Below are positions 53,816-63,907 of a DNA stretch of 64,000 bases, in pieces. Numbering within the stretch: position 1 is the first letter of the stretch; each line of letters begins with the position of its first letter. The translations under genes and the position numbers were made by a program. This stretch comes from Myxococcales bacterium. Lineage in GTDB: Bacteria; Myxococcota; UBA727; GCA-2721815. The DNA lies in the NCBI GenBank assembly GCA_002721815.1, contig PBLQ01000061.1, positions 172,905 through 236,904 of the forward strand. The letters run 5' to 3'. Under the pieces are notes generated by a model. It was given only the letters and a program-made list of their open reading frames with translations, did not search any database and was not told the DNA's origin.

Positions 53816-53996
53816 GTTTTCCCCTTGAAGGTGTTGAGACAGCCTAGAGTTTAATCTGTGCCCGGTTGGAAAACAAGTGAATGCCCTGGCCAAATTAATC
53901 CAGAAAACCGGTCAAGAGCGCGGAAAAGTAGATTCAACGGGCTTTAGGCAAAGGGGGCGCTTGGTGTCGGTATGCCCCATGACCCACAGACTTGGT

Positions 53997-56477
53997 TTAT
54001 TCGGGACTGTAAGCCGTAGGCAACCGGTCAACGATGGGGTGGTCATTGTCATCGCCAATGGTTTCAGGGCCCCAACATCTTAACTTGTTGTCATCACGAA
54101 TGGCACAGGCTGCGCTGGAGCCCATGGTTAGGTTCCAGTAGGTATCAGTCGTCGTAGGTACGGTGGTCAGGGCAGCGCTATTTCCCCAGCAGTGGACGGT
54201 GCCGTCCGTTTTCAAACCGCAGTTCTCAAAGTCTGCGCCACCGACTTTGACGAAGGCCCCATCGGGATTCCCCACATCCACAAAACCCCAGCATTTCAAT
54301 TCTTGTGCATCCGAGACGGCGCACATGTGGTTATACGCCATGGCAAATTCCATAATGGCGCCCATGCCATCGGGTGCGTCATCCAAAAAGGTTTCGCCTT
54401 GGCCCCAGCACCTTAATTCACCGGTCGCGGTCAAACCGCATCCACTGTAACCTGCCACTTGCACATCCACGAAAGGCCCGTCAGGAATAGAGTTGTAAAA
54501 AGCGTCCCAGCTCACCTGGTTATCGGGGCTGTTGCCATCATCGCCTTTGCCCCAACAGTGAAGGTCGCCATCTCTTTTGAGCCCACAGTTAAAGTAGTCA
54601 TCGCTGGCCACCCGCCAAAAGGACCCTTCTGGATTGATGGCTTGTCCAAATTCGGGTTCTTCATTGGTTTTGGTTTTGCCCAAGCCCCAGCATTTGATGG
54701 CCCCTTCAGCTGTGACTGCGCATCCGTGAAACCTACCCAGACTCACATGGGTGGCATTGCTTGGCGCACCCTCTACAGATTCAGGGCAAGCGTTGGGAGT
54801 GGCACAGGCACTGGCTTCGGTATCGCCCCAGCATTCTAAATCTCCTGACAAAGGAAGCACACAGGCGTCATAATGCGCCAAATACACCTGGAAGTCACAG
54901 GCATCTCCAATGTCATTGGCATTGAGGTCGGTCTGGTTTCTGGTTGGAAGGTTGGGACATGAATCGCAAACGTCGCCCATTAAATCGTTGTCTGTGTCTG
55001 CTTGCTCTGGGTTGATGTCCTCGATGCAATTATCGCAAACATCGCCCACGTTGTCATTATCCGAGTCTGATTGGTCATTATTAGAAACCTCCACGCAGTT
55101 GTCTGTATCGTCACATATGCCATCGGCATCCGTGTCGCCCGTGGCTGAATAGGGGCACGTATCGCAGAGGTCACCCATTCCATCGTTATCACTATCGGCT
55201 TGATCGGGGTTTGGGGTCCCATTGCAGTTGTCGCAAGCATCACCGGCATTGTCCATATCGATATCTGCTTGGTCCTCGTTGGACGTGAGGTCACAGTTAT
55301 CGCAAGCGTCCCCTAAGGTGTCCCCATCATTGTTGGCCTGGTCTGGATTGTGGACATCGATACAGTTGTCCACGTCATTGCAGATACCATCATCGTCGCT
55401 ATCAGTGGATACGCCATTTTCAGGGGGACAAGCCTCGCAGATGTCACCGATGCCATTGTTATCGGTGTCCTCCTGATCATTGTTGGCATCGTTCACGCAA
55501 TTATCTTCATTGTCACAAATTCCATCCGAGTCAGTGTCTCCAGTGGCAGAGTTGGGGCAGGCATCGCAGACATCGCCTTGGCCATCACTGTCTGCATCGG
55601 CTTGATCGGGGTTGGCGTCTTGATCGCAATTGTCAGCGCTTTCACAAATACCGTCTTCATCTTGGTCATTGAGTGTATCGGCAGGGCAGGGATCGCACAC
55701 ATTCCCCAAACCGTCACCATCGGCATCCACTTGATCGGGGTTTGCATCTTGGGGACAGTTGTCATCTTCACAAATGCCATCATTGTCTGGATCGTTCAGC
55801 GGATCGTCTGGGCAAGGGTCTTCATCGTCAGGCAAACCGTCGTCATCTCGATCGGGTGGCGCGGGGGTGTTGCCTTCATCTTCATTGCAACGTCCGGTTT
55901 CTTCGTTGCACCCACTTTCACACTCCACGGTGCGCGCATGGTATTGACACTGATCATCGACACAAGTGCCCCGGTTATCATAGAGCAATAAGGTCGTTTC
56001 GGTGAGACAGACAGATTCGGGTGGGTTATCGCATTCACCACAGATGGTTGGATCGATACCTTCTCCATTCAAGGTTATCGTTTGGCCATCTTCGTTGCGC
56101 GAGTTACTCTCCAAGGTGAGTACGGTTTGATAAGACTGAATCTCCGTGGGTTTGAAGCGCACGTAGATGAGGGCAGAGTCTTCGGACAAAACAGACAGCT
56201 GGGTTGTGTCGGTGGAGAAAACCGAGTTGTTTTCAGAAAAAGAAATGCCAGTGATTTCGAGTTTTTGTTGCCCAGAGTTTAATATGCGAATGGATCGAAT
56301 GGCTTCTGTGCCCACCGGAACCTCGCCGAATTCGAGCAGTTCGGTGTTGGCCACCAATAAGGGTGGGGTTTGCCGTGAGATGACATCGCCGTCTGGACAA
56401 CCCGTACCAAAGACACCTGTGACGGGGATCGTGACGATCGCCAAGATTTTAAGAATATTGGGATGAAATACATTCAT
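53997..56477 (-). CDS. Large lipoprotein with ASPM/Hydin-like domain, thrombospondin type-3 and RCC1-like repeats
   Basis: An 826-residue lipoprotein (lipobox FGTGC, Cys27). Residues 35-145 form an ASPM/SPD-2/Hydin-type beta domain (LEFGEVPVGTEAIRSI, LIYVRFKPTE). A short Cys region follows (CGECDNPPESVC, CVDDQC). About a dozen thrombospondin type-3 calcium-binding units (DxDxDGxGDxCDxC) cover about 215-525. The C-terminal third (about 525-826) has roughly seven RCC1/BNR-like blades, each with L-x-C-W-G (DLECWGDT, AIKCWGLG, DLHCWGKG, ELRCWGQG, ELKCWGFV, TVHCWGNS, KLRCWGPE), enough for a beta-propeller. CAGGAG precedes the ATG. A surface-exposed, calcium-stiffened stalk bearing a propeller head is the inferred design. 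Confidence 0.88.
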   Translation of the reverse strand: MNVFHPNILKILAIVTIPVTGVFGTGCPDGDVISRQTPPLLVANTELLEFGEVPVGTEAIRSIRILNSGQQKLEITGISFSENNSVFSTDTTQLSVLSEDSALIYVRFKPTEIQSYQTVLTLESNSRNEDGQTITLNGEGIDPTICGECDNPPESVCLTETTLLLYDNRGTCVDDQCQYHARTVECESGCNEETGRCNEDEGNTPAPPDRDDDGLPDDEDPCPDDPLNDPDNDGICEDDNCPQDANPDQVDADGDGLGNVCDPCPADTLNDQDEDGICESADNCDQDANPDQADADSDGQGDVCDACPNSATGDTDSDGICDNEDNCVNDANNDQEDTDNNGIGDICEACPPENGVSTDSDDDGICNDVDNCIDVHNPDQANNDGDTLGDACDNCDLTSNEDQADIDMDNAGDACDNCNGTPNPDQADSDNDGMGDLCDTCPYSATGDTDADGICDDTDNCVEVSNNDQSDSDNDNVGDVCDNCIEDINPEQADTDNDLMGDVCDSCPNLPTRNQTDLNANDIGDACDFQVYLAHYDACVLPLSGDLECWGDTEASACATPNACPESVEGAPSNATHVSLGRFHGCAVTAEGAIKCWGLGKTKTNEEPEFGQAINPEGSFWRVASDDYFNCGLKRDGDLHCWGKGDDGNSPDNQVSWDAFYNSIPDGPFVDVQVAGYSGCGLTATGELRCWGQGETFLDDAPDGMGAIMEFAMAYNHMCAVSDAQELKCWGFVDVGNPDGAFVKVGGADFENCGLKTDGTVHCWGNSAALTTVPTTTDTYWNLTMGSSAACAIRDDNKLRCWGPETIGDDNDHPIVDRLPTAYSPE
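54895..55850 (-). repeat. Thrombospondin type-3 repeat array (in the propeller lipoprotein)
   Basis: About a dozen units of 60-80 bases encode the pattern D-x-D-x-D-G-x-G-D-x-C-D. Neighbouring units are similar but not identical, and the antisense strand shows long open frames because of this regularity. The encoded units bind calcium and form a stiff rod in the family. Confidence 0.85.
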
Positions 56478-56691
56478 TTGAACTCCTGAAGGCAGACCAA
56501 TCTTTAAAAGAACTGTTACCTCATTCTAGGCCCAGGGTAACGCATATCACGGCCCTGGTGCCATTATTGTTTCGGGGTATTATATGGTAGGGAAAGGTAG
56601 GACTTAGAGGTTTACAATGGGTTCACTTGACGCTGGTGACCCCACCCAATTACCGTTATGATTGCCAACTCAACCATGAATGGACAATCGA

Positions 56692-58251
56692 ATGAAAACC
56701 GTGCTCAGCTTTTGTTTGCTGCTTCCCCTGTGCTTGTTGACCGCGTGCCCTCCAGATGTACCGCCGCCCAAAGACGATGAAAAGGAACAGCCCGAGCCAG
56801 ATCCTGATCCACTTCCATCGGCCGACGCTGGCAACACCGAACCCACTCAGTCCGTGGATGCAGGCGGTGACCCTTCTCCTGTCACAGCGGATGCCGGCAC
56901 GCCCACCACACCGGATACGGAGGACGCCGGCACGGCTGCGTCGCCTGTGACTGATGATGCCGGCACGGCTGCGCCGCCTGTGACTGAGGACGCCGGCACG
57001 GCTGCGCCGCCTGTGACTGATGATGCCGGTACCACTGCGCCACCTGTGACGGAAGATGCCGGAACGAGCATCGGGCCTGGCTCGGAAGATGCGGGTACCA
57101 CCGTGGCAAACGAGCCCGCAGATGCGGGCGTGACCGACCTTGCGGAAGAAGATGCGGGGACACCGACGTGCCCGAACGGCACCACTGGCGATGGAATTGA
57201 TTGTACTGACATCAACGAATGCAATGACAATAATGGCGGCTGTTATGCCAATGCATCGTGCACCAATGCCGCTGTTTCTGGTGATGCGCCTTCTTGTGAA
57301 TGCAACGCAGGTTATGAGGGTAACGGTCAAGAATGCACAGACATCGATGAGTGTGCGACCAACAATGGTGGTTGCCCCTCTAATGCCACCTGTACCGATG
57401 CCGACACAGCCGGCGTGGCGCCTCTATGCACGTGCAATACGGGTTACACCGAAGACATCATGGGCAATTGTAAACCTGATGCCTTGGATTGGGATGTAGA
57501 ATACACCGACACCAATCACAGTATTTTTATTCTCAACACCGCTTTAGACGGTATTGCTCAAGTTGAAGCCGGTGATTATATTGGCGTGTTTTACGCCCGT
57601 GAGAACCACTTCTTGGGTTGTGGCGCCTTCACTGAATGGAATGGCGAAACCACCATGCTCGCAGCCCAAGGTGAAGAGCTGGGTGACGTAGAAAATGATG
57701 GTGGTGTGGCTGCCGGTGTGGTTGCAGGTGGCTTTGAAGTGGGTGAAGAATTTCATTGGGTCTTTTGGGATGCATCGTCAGGAAATACATTTTCGCTGAT
57801 CCCTATTTTTGACGCGACATCACCAAACGGCAACTCTTTTGTTCCCAATGGCATTTCCCAAGTCGTGGGTTTTGAATCTCCAAATCCTGGATGGATTGCC
57901 GAGATCACTGATAACAATCACAGTGTCTTCATTAAGGATACCGCTTTCGATAATTGGCCTGAAATTAAACCTGGCGATTATGTCGGCGTTTTCTTTGAAG
58001 ACAGTTCGTCTGAGCCACAATGCGGCGGCCTGGTGAAATGGGAAGGCGCCTTTACACAGATTCCCGCCTACGGCGCAGAGGGGACTGGGATTGTTGAAGG
58101 ATTTGCAGTCGGTGAAACCTTTCAGTGGCGGGTTTGGGATGCCTCGGCCAATGCATTTCACGAAGCGACAGCGACCTATGCCGCTGCTGGTCAAGATGTT
58201 TATGCGCCTAATGGCTTATCGTTTGTCGACGAATTAGTAGCTACACCATAA
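56692..58251 (+). CDS. DAG-repeat/EGF lipoprotein with duplicated C-terminal module
   Basis: A 519-residue lipoprotein (CLLTAC, Cys19). A Pro/Asp linker is followed by the repeat [11 protein letters not shown] (about residues 75-145), then two EGF-like domains ([36 protein letters not shown], about 160-260). The C-terminal half is two copies of a ~120-residue beta module: the first has [15 protein letters not shown] ... [13 protein letters not shown] ... [10 protein letters not shown], the second [15 protein letters not shown] ... [13 protein letters not shown] ... [11 protein letters not shown] know such modules from surface proteins of marine Bacteroidota, from memory only. The ATG at 56692 is used; 56680 is possible. 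It diverges from the propeller gene. Confidence 0.82.
   Translation: MKTVLSFCLLLPLCLLTACPPDVPPPKDDEKEQPEPDPDPLPSADAGNTEPTQSVDAGGDPSPVTADAGTPTTPDTEDAGTAASPVTDDAGTAAPPVTEDAGTAAPPVTDDAGTTAPPVTEDAGTSIGPGSEDAGTTVANEPADAGVTDLAEEDAGTPTCPNGTTGDGIDCTDINECNDNNGGCYANASCTNAAVSGDAPSCECNAGYEGNGQECTDIDECATNNGGCPSNATCTDADTAGVAPLCTCNTGYTEDIMGNCKPDALDWDVEYTDTNHSIFILNTALDGIAQVEAGDYIGVFYARENHFLGCGAFTEWNGETTMLAAQGEELGDVENDGGVAAGVVAGGFEVGEEFHWVFWDASSGNTFSLIPIFDATSPNGNSFVPNGISQVVGFESPNPGWIAEITDNNHSVFIKDTAFDNWPEIKPGDYVGVFFEDSSSEPQCGGLVKWEGAFTQIPAYGAEGTGIVEGFAVGETFQWRVWDASANAFHEATATYAAAGQDVYAPNGLSFVDELVATP
56923..57054 (+). repeat. 33-bp in-frame tandem repeats (DAG unit)
   Basis: Four consecutive 33-base units encode variants of [11 protein letters not shown]/Glu. 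Repeated GGCACGGCTGCG is nearly identical in the first three units, indicating recent amplification. Partial or diverged units flank it on both sides. Confidence 0.85.
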
Positions 58252-58292
58252 TCAAACGGGGCAACAAAGAGACATTAAGAGAGGGTTCCGTC

Positions 58293-61200
58293 ATGAATAG
58301 AATGAGTTGTTGTTTTTTGTTTTTGTTAGGTGTGTTGTCGGCTGATGTGCAAGCAGAAACACTTTCTGTTGATGCGGATGCTTTTACGCAGCTTGATGTT
58401 TATAATTCTATCGGGCAGCCAGTTTATAACCCTGCTGATGGTACCTTTAGCGGAGATAATTGTAACCAGCTGCAATACACACATTCTTTAGATGCGGCGA
58501 TATCATTGAATGAAGGCGATACACTTGATGAGATTACCTGCTCAGTGATCGACGGTGACAACTTAAGCCTTGCAGCCAATTTTACCCTCTATTGGGAATA
58601 TAAGGGTCTCCAGCTTTTTGATGGGCCGGTTGGCGATGCGGGTAATAGTAGTCAACTGGGCCAATGGAATTTATATGGTGATGGTTTAAACACGAACCCT
58701 TTTAATGGTTACAACTTTTCTGAGAGCAATACTTGGTATCCATTTAATGAAACAGATTTTAGTTGGAGTGGCGTGCCCTTTTTTCCTATTGAGATAACCT
58801 CGAGCAGCAGTCTTTGGGTGCGTTTTATGGTTGAGCCTCAAAGTCAAACGGGCTCTTGTGAGCCGGAGTTACAGTTCTTAGGTTGTGATGTCACTTATAC
58901 CGAGCCGCCACCCGCTGACCCTTGTGAGAGTGTGACTTGTGATGTGAATGCCACTTGTGATTCTGATGATGGTGTTTGTCATTGTAACGAGGGCTTTACG
59001 GGGGATGGCAGCAGTTGCAGTGATTTGGATGAATGCGCAGAAGGCGTTGATGATTGCCACGAAACAGCTGTTTGTACCAACCAGCCAGACGGTGAAGGCT
59101 TTTTATGTGAATGTGAAGCAGGTTATTGGCTCTTAGATGATGGTTCTTGCCTGGATTCTGATGAGTGTGCTTTAGGTTGGGATAACTGTGCTCCCAATGC
59201 GACTTGTAACAATACGGCGGGCGCTTTTACGTGTACTTGCCCAGCAGAAACTCTCGATGAAAACGGCGATGGTACAAGCTGCCCTCCTGGGGTGAATGAG
59301 GTAGATGACTGTGCAGACAATCCATGTCTTAATGGCGGCGCCTGCTTTGATGGGGATGGTACTTATACTTGCGAATGCAGTAACGGTTTTGAAGGCCCTA
59401 ATTGCGAGACGGCATCCACACCCACGTGTCCGGTGGGGGAGGCGCTCACATCGTCAATTTTTGTCCCAGCCAATGAGTATGATTTTCCTTTTGGGCAGCA
59501 ATATTGGATCGATACTGGCGTCCAATCTGACGATGGTCATTTTGGCTACACCACTGGTGGTAGCTGGACGGCTTATAAATGGGTGAACATCCCCGCAGGC
59601 GCTCTGTTTGCGGAGCAAGTCTGCTATTTTTATGACCACAACACCGAGATTAGCCCAATAGGATTTGCTGATTTCATTAAAAATAACGATTCTGCTGCGG
59701 TCAACTGGGACAAATTCAATCCCGAGTTGTGCCCAGCAGAGGGAGACTGCGTTGCGTCAGAGGACAAGCTGGTTGGGGACTTTTCGTATTGGTCATTTAA
59801 TGGCATCACGAATAATGGGCCACATCTGATATCGCCCTCAGAAACACTCTTTTTAAGTTCAATGGCTTTTCACTGGATGGGGTCAATAGATGGAACACTC
59901 GTTAGCAGGCTGCCCGAAGGTTCACTGGGACAGTATCAAGACATCGGCGCCTATGGTTGTGAAATTTTCTTTGCTGAGCCCATATGCCAACCCATTGACG
60001 AATGCGCAGATGACCCTTGTCAGAACAACGGAACATGCATTGATGGTGTCGGGGAGTATACTTGTAACTGCCTGCCTGGCTATGAAGGCGACATGTGTGA
60101 AAATGAGGTTGTGAATCTGGTCAACATTACTTTAGATTTGCCACCCTCTGTTTTTGCTGATGGTCTGCCGAATGATTTTGTTGATTATATCGTGACTGAA
60201 GAAGGAGGCGTTGAGTTAGGGACCTTACCCGTGGATCCTTCTTTTACGTTACAGAATACCAACCCTTCAACAACGGACTATTGCTCTGACGAAATCGCCC
60301 CACCGCTATTTAACTATACAACAGGTCACATTTTCGCGGTTCTCGATATTCTGGCGGGGCAGAACGTCACAGATATGAGCTGCTCGGCCTCTTCTGGTGG
60401 TAATGACTTTTTGTTAGACGCTGTTTTTTCACGTTATTACGGGACCAATGCGGCCGACTTCACCTCTGATACCCCCATCTCATTTTCTTTACCGGACAAT
60501 ACGTCATCTGGGCCCTCGACTGTCCCGGAGGCGGACGGTGAGAGTGCGCTCGTTCTCATGATTAATCTTGCCGGCCCTGATTTTTGCGGTGGTCAGGTAG
60601 AGTTTCATGGTTGTTCCGTCACCATTAGCGGTGAAAATAATTGTGAAAATGGTGGCTCATTGGTGTTTGGTGAAGAGGGAATCGTTTGTGATTGTCCCGA
60701 TGGTTTCGGCGGGCCGACCTGTGAAAACGGTGTTTTTGTAATGGATTTTGAGCCGGAATTATTCGCCCACGAAAACGTCGCATTTAGTAGTGGGTTTGAA
60801 GGGCCCTATGAAACAATATATTTCGCGGACAATGGCGAGGGCTATTGGGCTGACTTAACGACAAATGGCGGTGCCTGTTTTAACACACGCGATGTGGCTG
60901 TAGATCTTAGGCCACACCTTATCGCCGGTGACGAGATTCAAGAAGTCAACTGTGATTTTGACTGGTCTTCTTCAGTGGCAGAACCGACGACACAGGGTAA
61001 CAGCGGCATCACCTGGTTATGGGCATTGACAGACCCGTCTGCCGTAAACGATGACTCAGATTCTCAAGAAGTCTTTATTGATATTCTGGGCCATGCGACT
61101 GATTATGGAAGCAATCCAGACGACTCGGCCTTGATGATTGACGAACCATCTTACGGTTCGTTACCCTTCGTCATTCCGGAAATGGATGACCTCCGTATTG

Positions 61201-61802
61201 AAGTCCATGCACGATTTAGAAACTCACCGAGCCAAGGCGCTGAATGTACGGATGAGTTTGTTTTTAAGGGTTGCACGGTCAAAGTTGCTGGACCAGATCG
61301 TCAACTTGTCAGCATTCCTGAAGGTTGGAGTATGATTTCAACTTATATTGATATGAGAACCGATACCGGTATGCGTGCTTTTGACGAAGTTATTTCACCA
61401 ATTCAAGATTCAGTGATCATTGCAAAAAATAACAATGGGTCTGCATATTTGGTTGAATGGGGTTACAATGGTATCGGCGATTGGCTCAATGGGCAGGGTT
61501 ATCAAATCAAGTTATATGAGTCTCGCGATTTACTGATTGTTGGTTCAAAAATACCGATGGTAGATAGGTATGTAGATTTGGTCGCTGGGTGGAATATGAT
61601 TGGTTACCTTAAGGAAGTCCCTCAAGATGCCATGGAAGTGTTTGCAGACTTAATCGCAAACAACAATTTAATTATCGCGAAGCATTACAACGGCTCTGCA
61701 CTCTTACCTGAATGGAATTTCAACGGTGTAGGTAACTTAGAACCAGGCTTGGGTTACCAAGTTAAGGTGGAAGAGGCGGCAACGCTTTCTTTTACAGAAT
61801 AG
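58293..61802 (+). CDS. Large exported EGF-domain protein with C-terminal tandem GWNMIGYL-type module
   Basis: A 1169-residue exported protein with a signal peptide (ends near SADVQAET). Several beta-domains are interleaved with EGF-like ones: a cluster of four (about 210-373: [57 protein letters not shown]), one near 567-606 ([15 protein letters not shown]) and a partial one near 782-813. The last ~165 residues are two tandem copies of a module: [10 protein letters not shown] ... [19 protein letters not shown] ... GQGYQIK, then [11 protein letters not shown] ... [20 protein letters not shown] ... GLGYQVK. GAGAGGG precedes the ATG. The same module ends the next gene. Codons here are more AT-rich than in neighbours. 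Confidence 0.85.
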   Translation: MNRMSCCFLFLLGVLSADVQAETLSVDADAFTQLDVYNSIGQPVYNPADGTFSGDNCNQLQYTHSLDAAISLNEGDTLDEITCSVIDGDNLSLAANFTLYWEYKGLQLFDGPVGDAGNSSQLGQWNLYGDGLNTNPFNGYNFSESNTWYPFNETDFSWSGVPFFPIEITSSSSLWVRFMVEPQSQTGSCEPELQFLGCDVTYTEPPPADPCESVTCDVNATCDSDDGVCHCNEGFTGDGSSCSDLDECAEGVDDCHETAVCTNQPDGEGFLCECEAGYWLLDDGSCLDSDECALGWDNCAPNATCNNTAGAFTCTCPAETLDENGDGTSCPPGVNEVDDCADNPCLNGGACFDGDGTYTCECSNGFEGPNCETASTPTCPVGEALTSSIFVPANEYDFPFGQQYWIDTGVQSDDGHFGYTTGGSWTAYKWVNIPAGALFAEQVCYFYDHNTEISPIGFADFIKNNDSAAVNWDKFNPELCPAEGDCVASEDKLVGDFSYWSFNGITNNGPHLISPSETLFLSSMAFHWMGSIDGTLVSRLPEGSLGQYQDIGAYGCEIFFAEPICQPIDECADDPCQNNGTCIDGVGEYTCNCLPGYEGDMCENEVVNLVNITLDLPPSVFADGLPNDFVDYIVTEEGGVELGTLPVDPSFTLQNTNPSTTDYCSDEIAPPLFNYTTGHIFAVLDILAGQNVTDMSCSASSGGNDFLLDAVFSRYYGTNAADFTSDTPISFSLPDNTSSGPSTVPEADGESALVLMINLAGPDFCGGQVEFHGCSVTISGENNCENGGSLVFGEEGIVCDCPDGFGGPTCENGVFVMDFEPELFAHENVAFSSGFEGPYETIYFADNGEGYWADLTTNGGACFNTRDVAVDLRPHLIAGDEIQEVNCDFDWSSSVAEPTTQGNSGITWLWALTDPSAVNDDSDSQEVFIDILGHATDYGSNPDDSALMIDEPSYGSLPFVIPEMDDLRIEVHARFRNSPSQGAECTDEFVFKGCTVKVAGPDRQLVSIPEGWSMISTYIDMRTDTGMRAFDEVISPIQDSVIIAKNNNGSAYLVEWGYNGIGDWLNGQGYQIKLYESRDLLIVGSKIPMVDRYVDLVAGWNMIGYLKEVPQDAMEVFADLIANNNLIIAKHYNGSALLPEWNFNGVGNLEPGLGYQVKVEEAATLSFTE
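61304..61799 (+). repeat. Tandem GWNMIGYL-type C-terminal module, copy in the 1169-residue protein
   Basis: Two ~80-residue repeats share G-W-(S/N)-M-I, an IIAK segment, NGSA, W-x-(Y/F)-N-G and G-Y-Q-(I/V)-K. This gives an internal duplication and makes a candidate surface-attachment or ligand domain; function is unknown. Confidence 0.75.
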
Positions 61803-61814
61803 TTTACTAAAGGG

Positions 61815-63194
61815 ATGATGACAATGTTGAATAAATGTTTTTTGCCTCTGTTATTTATTTTTACAACCCTATTTGCCAATACGGGGCAAGCAGACTCATG
61901 GACCACCATGTATCCCTCAGACTTTATTCATATTCCTATGCCACCGGTGGTTGCTCCGGTGACTTGGAACGCGGTAGGGATGGGCGAGGGCTCCTTTACC
62001 AGTGATGTACTCGATGGCACTCAGGGGACACAACATCTCATAGGAGCGATGCCTTTTCCTGCTGATATGGCGACCACTGGGGAGGGCATTCCCGTATCCG
62101 TTAATTGTGTCTTTCACGATGCGCTCAACAAACCAACTCAAACTGGACTGACGCCAGAAGAAGCTGCTGCAAATGCCGCACAAGAATATTGGAAGATTGA
62201 TGCCGGTGAATATGGACTGATGGGTTCATATACTTTTGATATCGAAAGTCCGACCGACCTCTCTACGCTATCTCAAATAGCACCGCTGTATAAGACCTGT
62301 GGCCCTTGGCAAATGATGAACGGTAACTGTAACGGCCCTACAACCAACGCGCCTGAGAACCAAACCAGTTTCGATTGGAACGCTTACTTACCCACGGGGA
62401 ATATCCAAGCCTTTGGTACTTACTATTTACAAATCCCTGTTAGGCCAATTTGCAACCCTGGCGACGACTGTCTTGGCGGCCTTACTTTTGAAATGTGTCG
62501 CATCAGATGGGGCAAGAATGCTGAGATCAGCAATGTGTGCCCCAGCGACCCATGTGATGAAAACGCAAGTTGTTTGTACGACGGCCAAACGGTTTATTGT
62601 GAATGTGACGAAGGTTACGAGGGAGATGGGTTTACTTGTGTTGATCCGCTCGTGCCTCTTGAACAAACCTGTAGTCTGAGTAGCGGCTGGAACATGGTTT
62701 CGCTGTATATGGACCCGGAAGACCCAGATCTTGAAGAGGTCCTACTCGGTCTCGACGGCGTGAGTACCACTGACGATATCGGTAACATTATCATCATTGT
62801 CAAAAATTACCTGGGCCAGGCGCTACTTCCACAGTGGGGTTTTAATGGGATTGGCGATTGGTTGATTGGCCAGGGGTACCAGATTAAAACCTCGGCGGCA
62901 GTGGACCTCACAGTGAGCGGTACCTATTTAACGCCCGAGGACAATCCCATCGATTTGGTACAGGGTTGGAATATGATTGGGTATCTTCGTGTAGAGCCTG
63001 CAGACATGATAGCGGTTTTTCAAGAAATCACCGACGATGAAAATCTTATTATTGCCAAGGACAACCTGGGCTCTGCATATTTACCAGAGTACGGTTTTAA
63101 TGGCATTGGAGACATGGCGCCATGTCAAGGCTATCAAGTAAAGGTCCACGAACCAGACGTGTTGCACTTTAATGCAAACAGCGACCCCTATTAA
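61815..63194 (+). CDS. Exported protein with EGF-like domain and tandem GWNMIGYL-type module
   Basis: A 459-residue exported protein: signal peptide ending near NTGQADSW, a ~200-residue N-terminal region without recognised domain, one EGF-like domain (CPSDPCDENASCLYDGQ ... CECDEGYEGDGF, about 238-276), then the same C-terminal module as the preceding gene in two copies (GWNMVSLYMDP ... IIVKNYLGQALLPQWGFNG ... [19 protein letters not shown] ... LIIAKDNLGSAYLPEYGFNG ... CQGYQVK). It starts 12 bases after the previous stop, so the pair is very likely one operon. ATG 61815, 61818 and 61824 are alternatives. Confidence 0.82.
   Translation: MMTMLNKCFLPLLFIFTTLFANTGQADSWTTMYPSDFIHIPMPPVVAPVTWNAVGMGEGSFTSDVLDGTQGTQHLIGAMPFPADMATTGEGIPVSVNCVFHDALNKPTQTGLTPEEAAANAAQEYWKIDAGEYGLMGSYTFDIESPTDLSTLSQIAPLYKTCGPWQMMNGNCNGPTTNAPENQTSFDWNAYLPTGNIQAFGTYYLQIPVRPICNPGDDCLGGLTFEMCRIRWGKNAEISNVCPSDPCDENASCLYDGQTVYCECDEGYEGDGFTCVDPLVPLEQTCSLSSGWNMVSLYMDPEDPDLEEVLLGLDGVSTTDDIGNIIIIVKNYLGQALLPQWGFNGIGDWLIGQGYQIKTSAAVDLTVSGTYLTPEDNPIDLVQGWNMIGYLRVEPADMIAVFQEITDDENLIIAKDNLGSAYLPEYGFNGIGDMAPCQGYQVKVHEPDVLHFNANSDPY
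62659..63190 (+). repeat. Tandem GWNMIGYL-type C-terminal module, copy in the 459-residue protein
   Basis: Two ~85-residue repeats closely matching those at the end of the preceding protein, including the GDW(L)-GQGYQ and PE(W/Y)(N/G)FNGIGD blocks. Shared use by adjacent genes indicates duplication and a common function. Confidence 0.75.
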
Positions 63195-63745
63195 GAAGCG
63201 CCGCCAATTTGGAGCGGTTCAGCACAGTCTGGTTTTACCACGCTGCCATCTTTTAGGTTGATGAATTTGTAATTGACTTGGCCCGTCCCACTCACGCCTG
63301 TTTTTGAAACGGTGGCATTGTAGGTATAGGTGAATTGGGCTTGGCCCTTGGTTTCGTTGTCAATGGGCATATCCACGTGCATTTCTCGCTGGCCCGTTAA
63401 CTGACACCCTTGAGCTGTGCTGGCAACCTTGAGTTGGTTCAACACTTTGGTGACACCACTGGAGTCGGGCTGGATTTGTTTCACCCCTTTTTGTCCATCG
63501 GGTGTGGCGATGACTTCGAACACATGGACACTGTCGCTTTGCGCTTGTCCGCCCCCTTGCTGACAACCTTGTCCGGCAGGTGCGGTACTGCTGATGTTCA
63601 ATGTAATTTGCTGCCCTATCTCACAGAGCATCGACGCAGGTGCTGTGTTGGTGGGGGCTTCTTGAGTGGGAGTCACTTGCGGCGCCGGTGCATTGCAGGC
63701 GGTGAGAACGAATAAGAGAAATGCGGGGCATAAATAGCGATTCAT
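63191..63745 (-). CDS. Small lipoprotein, unknown function
   Basis: A 184-residue predicted lipoprotein: signal peptide with lipobox FVLTAC (Cys17), then a Thr/Pro-rich linker (about 18-40) and a ~140-residue domain with four Cys (MLCEIG, GQGCQQGGG, AQGCQL, KPDCAEP). It has no recognised family. The start at 63745 is preferred because AAGGAA lies upstream; the frame extends further but without a signal sequence. It converges on the preceding surface-protein gene with a 4-base overlap and no terminator. Confidence 0.75.
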   Translation of the reverse strand: MNRYLCPAFLLFVLTACNAPAPQVTPTQEAPTNTAPASMLCEIGQQITLNISSTAPAGQGCQQGGGQAQSDSVHVFEVIATPDGQKGVKQIQPDSSGVTKVLNQLKVASTAQGCQLTGQREMHVDMPIDNETKGQAQFTYTYNATVSKTGVSGTGQVNYKFINLKDGSVVKPDCAEPLQIGGAS

Positions 63746-63907
63746 GAAAGGTGTTCCTTCTGCTGAGCAATTGCGCTGAATGATTAAACCATAGCGAGAT
63801 TGGTGGCGTTTAGCTAATGAAATGGGCCAAAAAACCAGAACGAAAAAAGCTAGAAAAAACAGACTCTTAAGGGCTTTCAGGCCGCTGCAATGCACCATGA
63901 CGCCCGG

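Noticed and set aside
54895-55850. Regular repeats considered as a CRISPR array
   Set aside because: Units are in-frame protein repeats of variable sequence with no constant repeat/spacer structure.
55350-55991. 213-residue plus-strand ORF that looks like a hydrophobic membrane protein
   Set aside because: Antisense of the thrombospondin type-3 repeats; Asp codons read as Ile/Val on the other strand and create false hydrophobicity.
56656-57330. 224-residue minus-strand ORF rich in Arg/Ile with repeats
   Set aside because: Antisense shadow of the in-frame DAG repeats; the repeat codons keep the opposite strand open. No ribosome site or domain.
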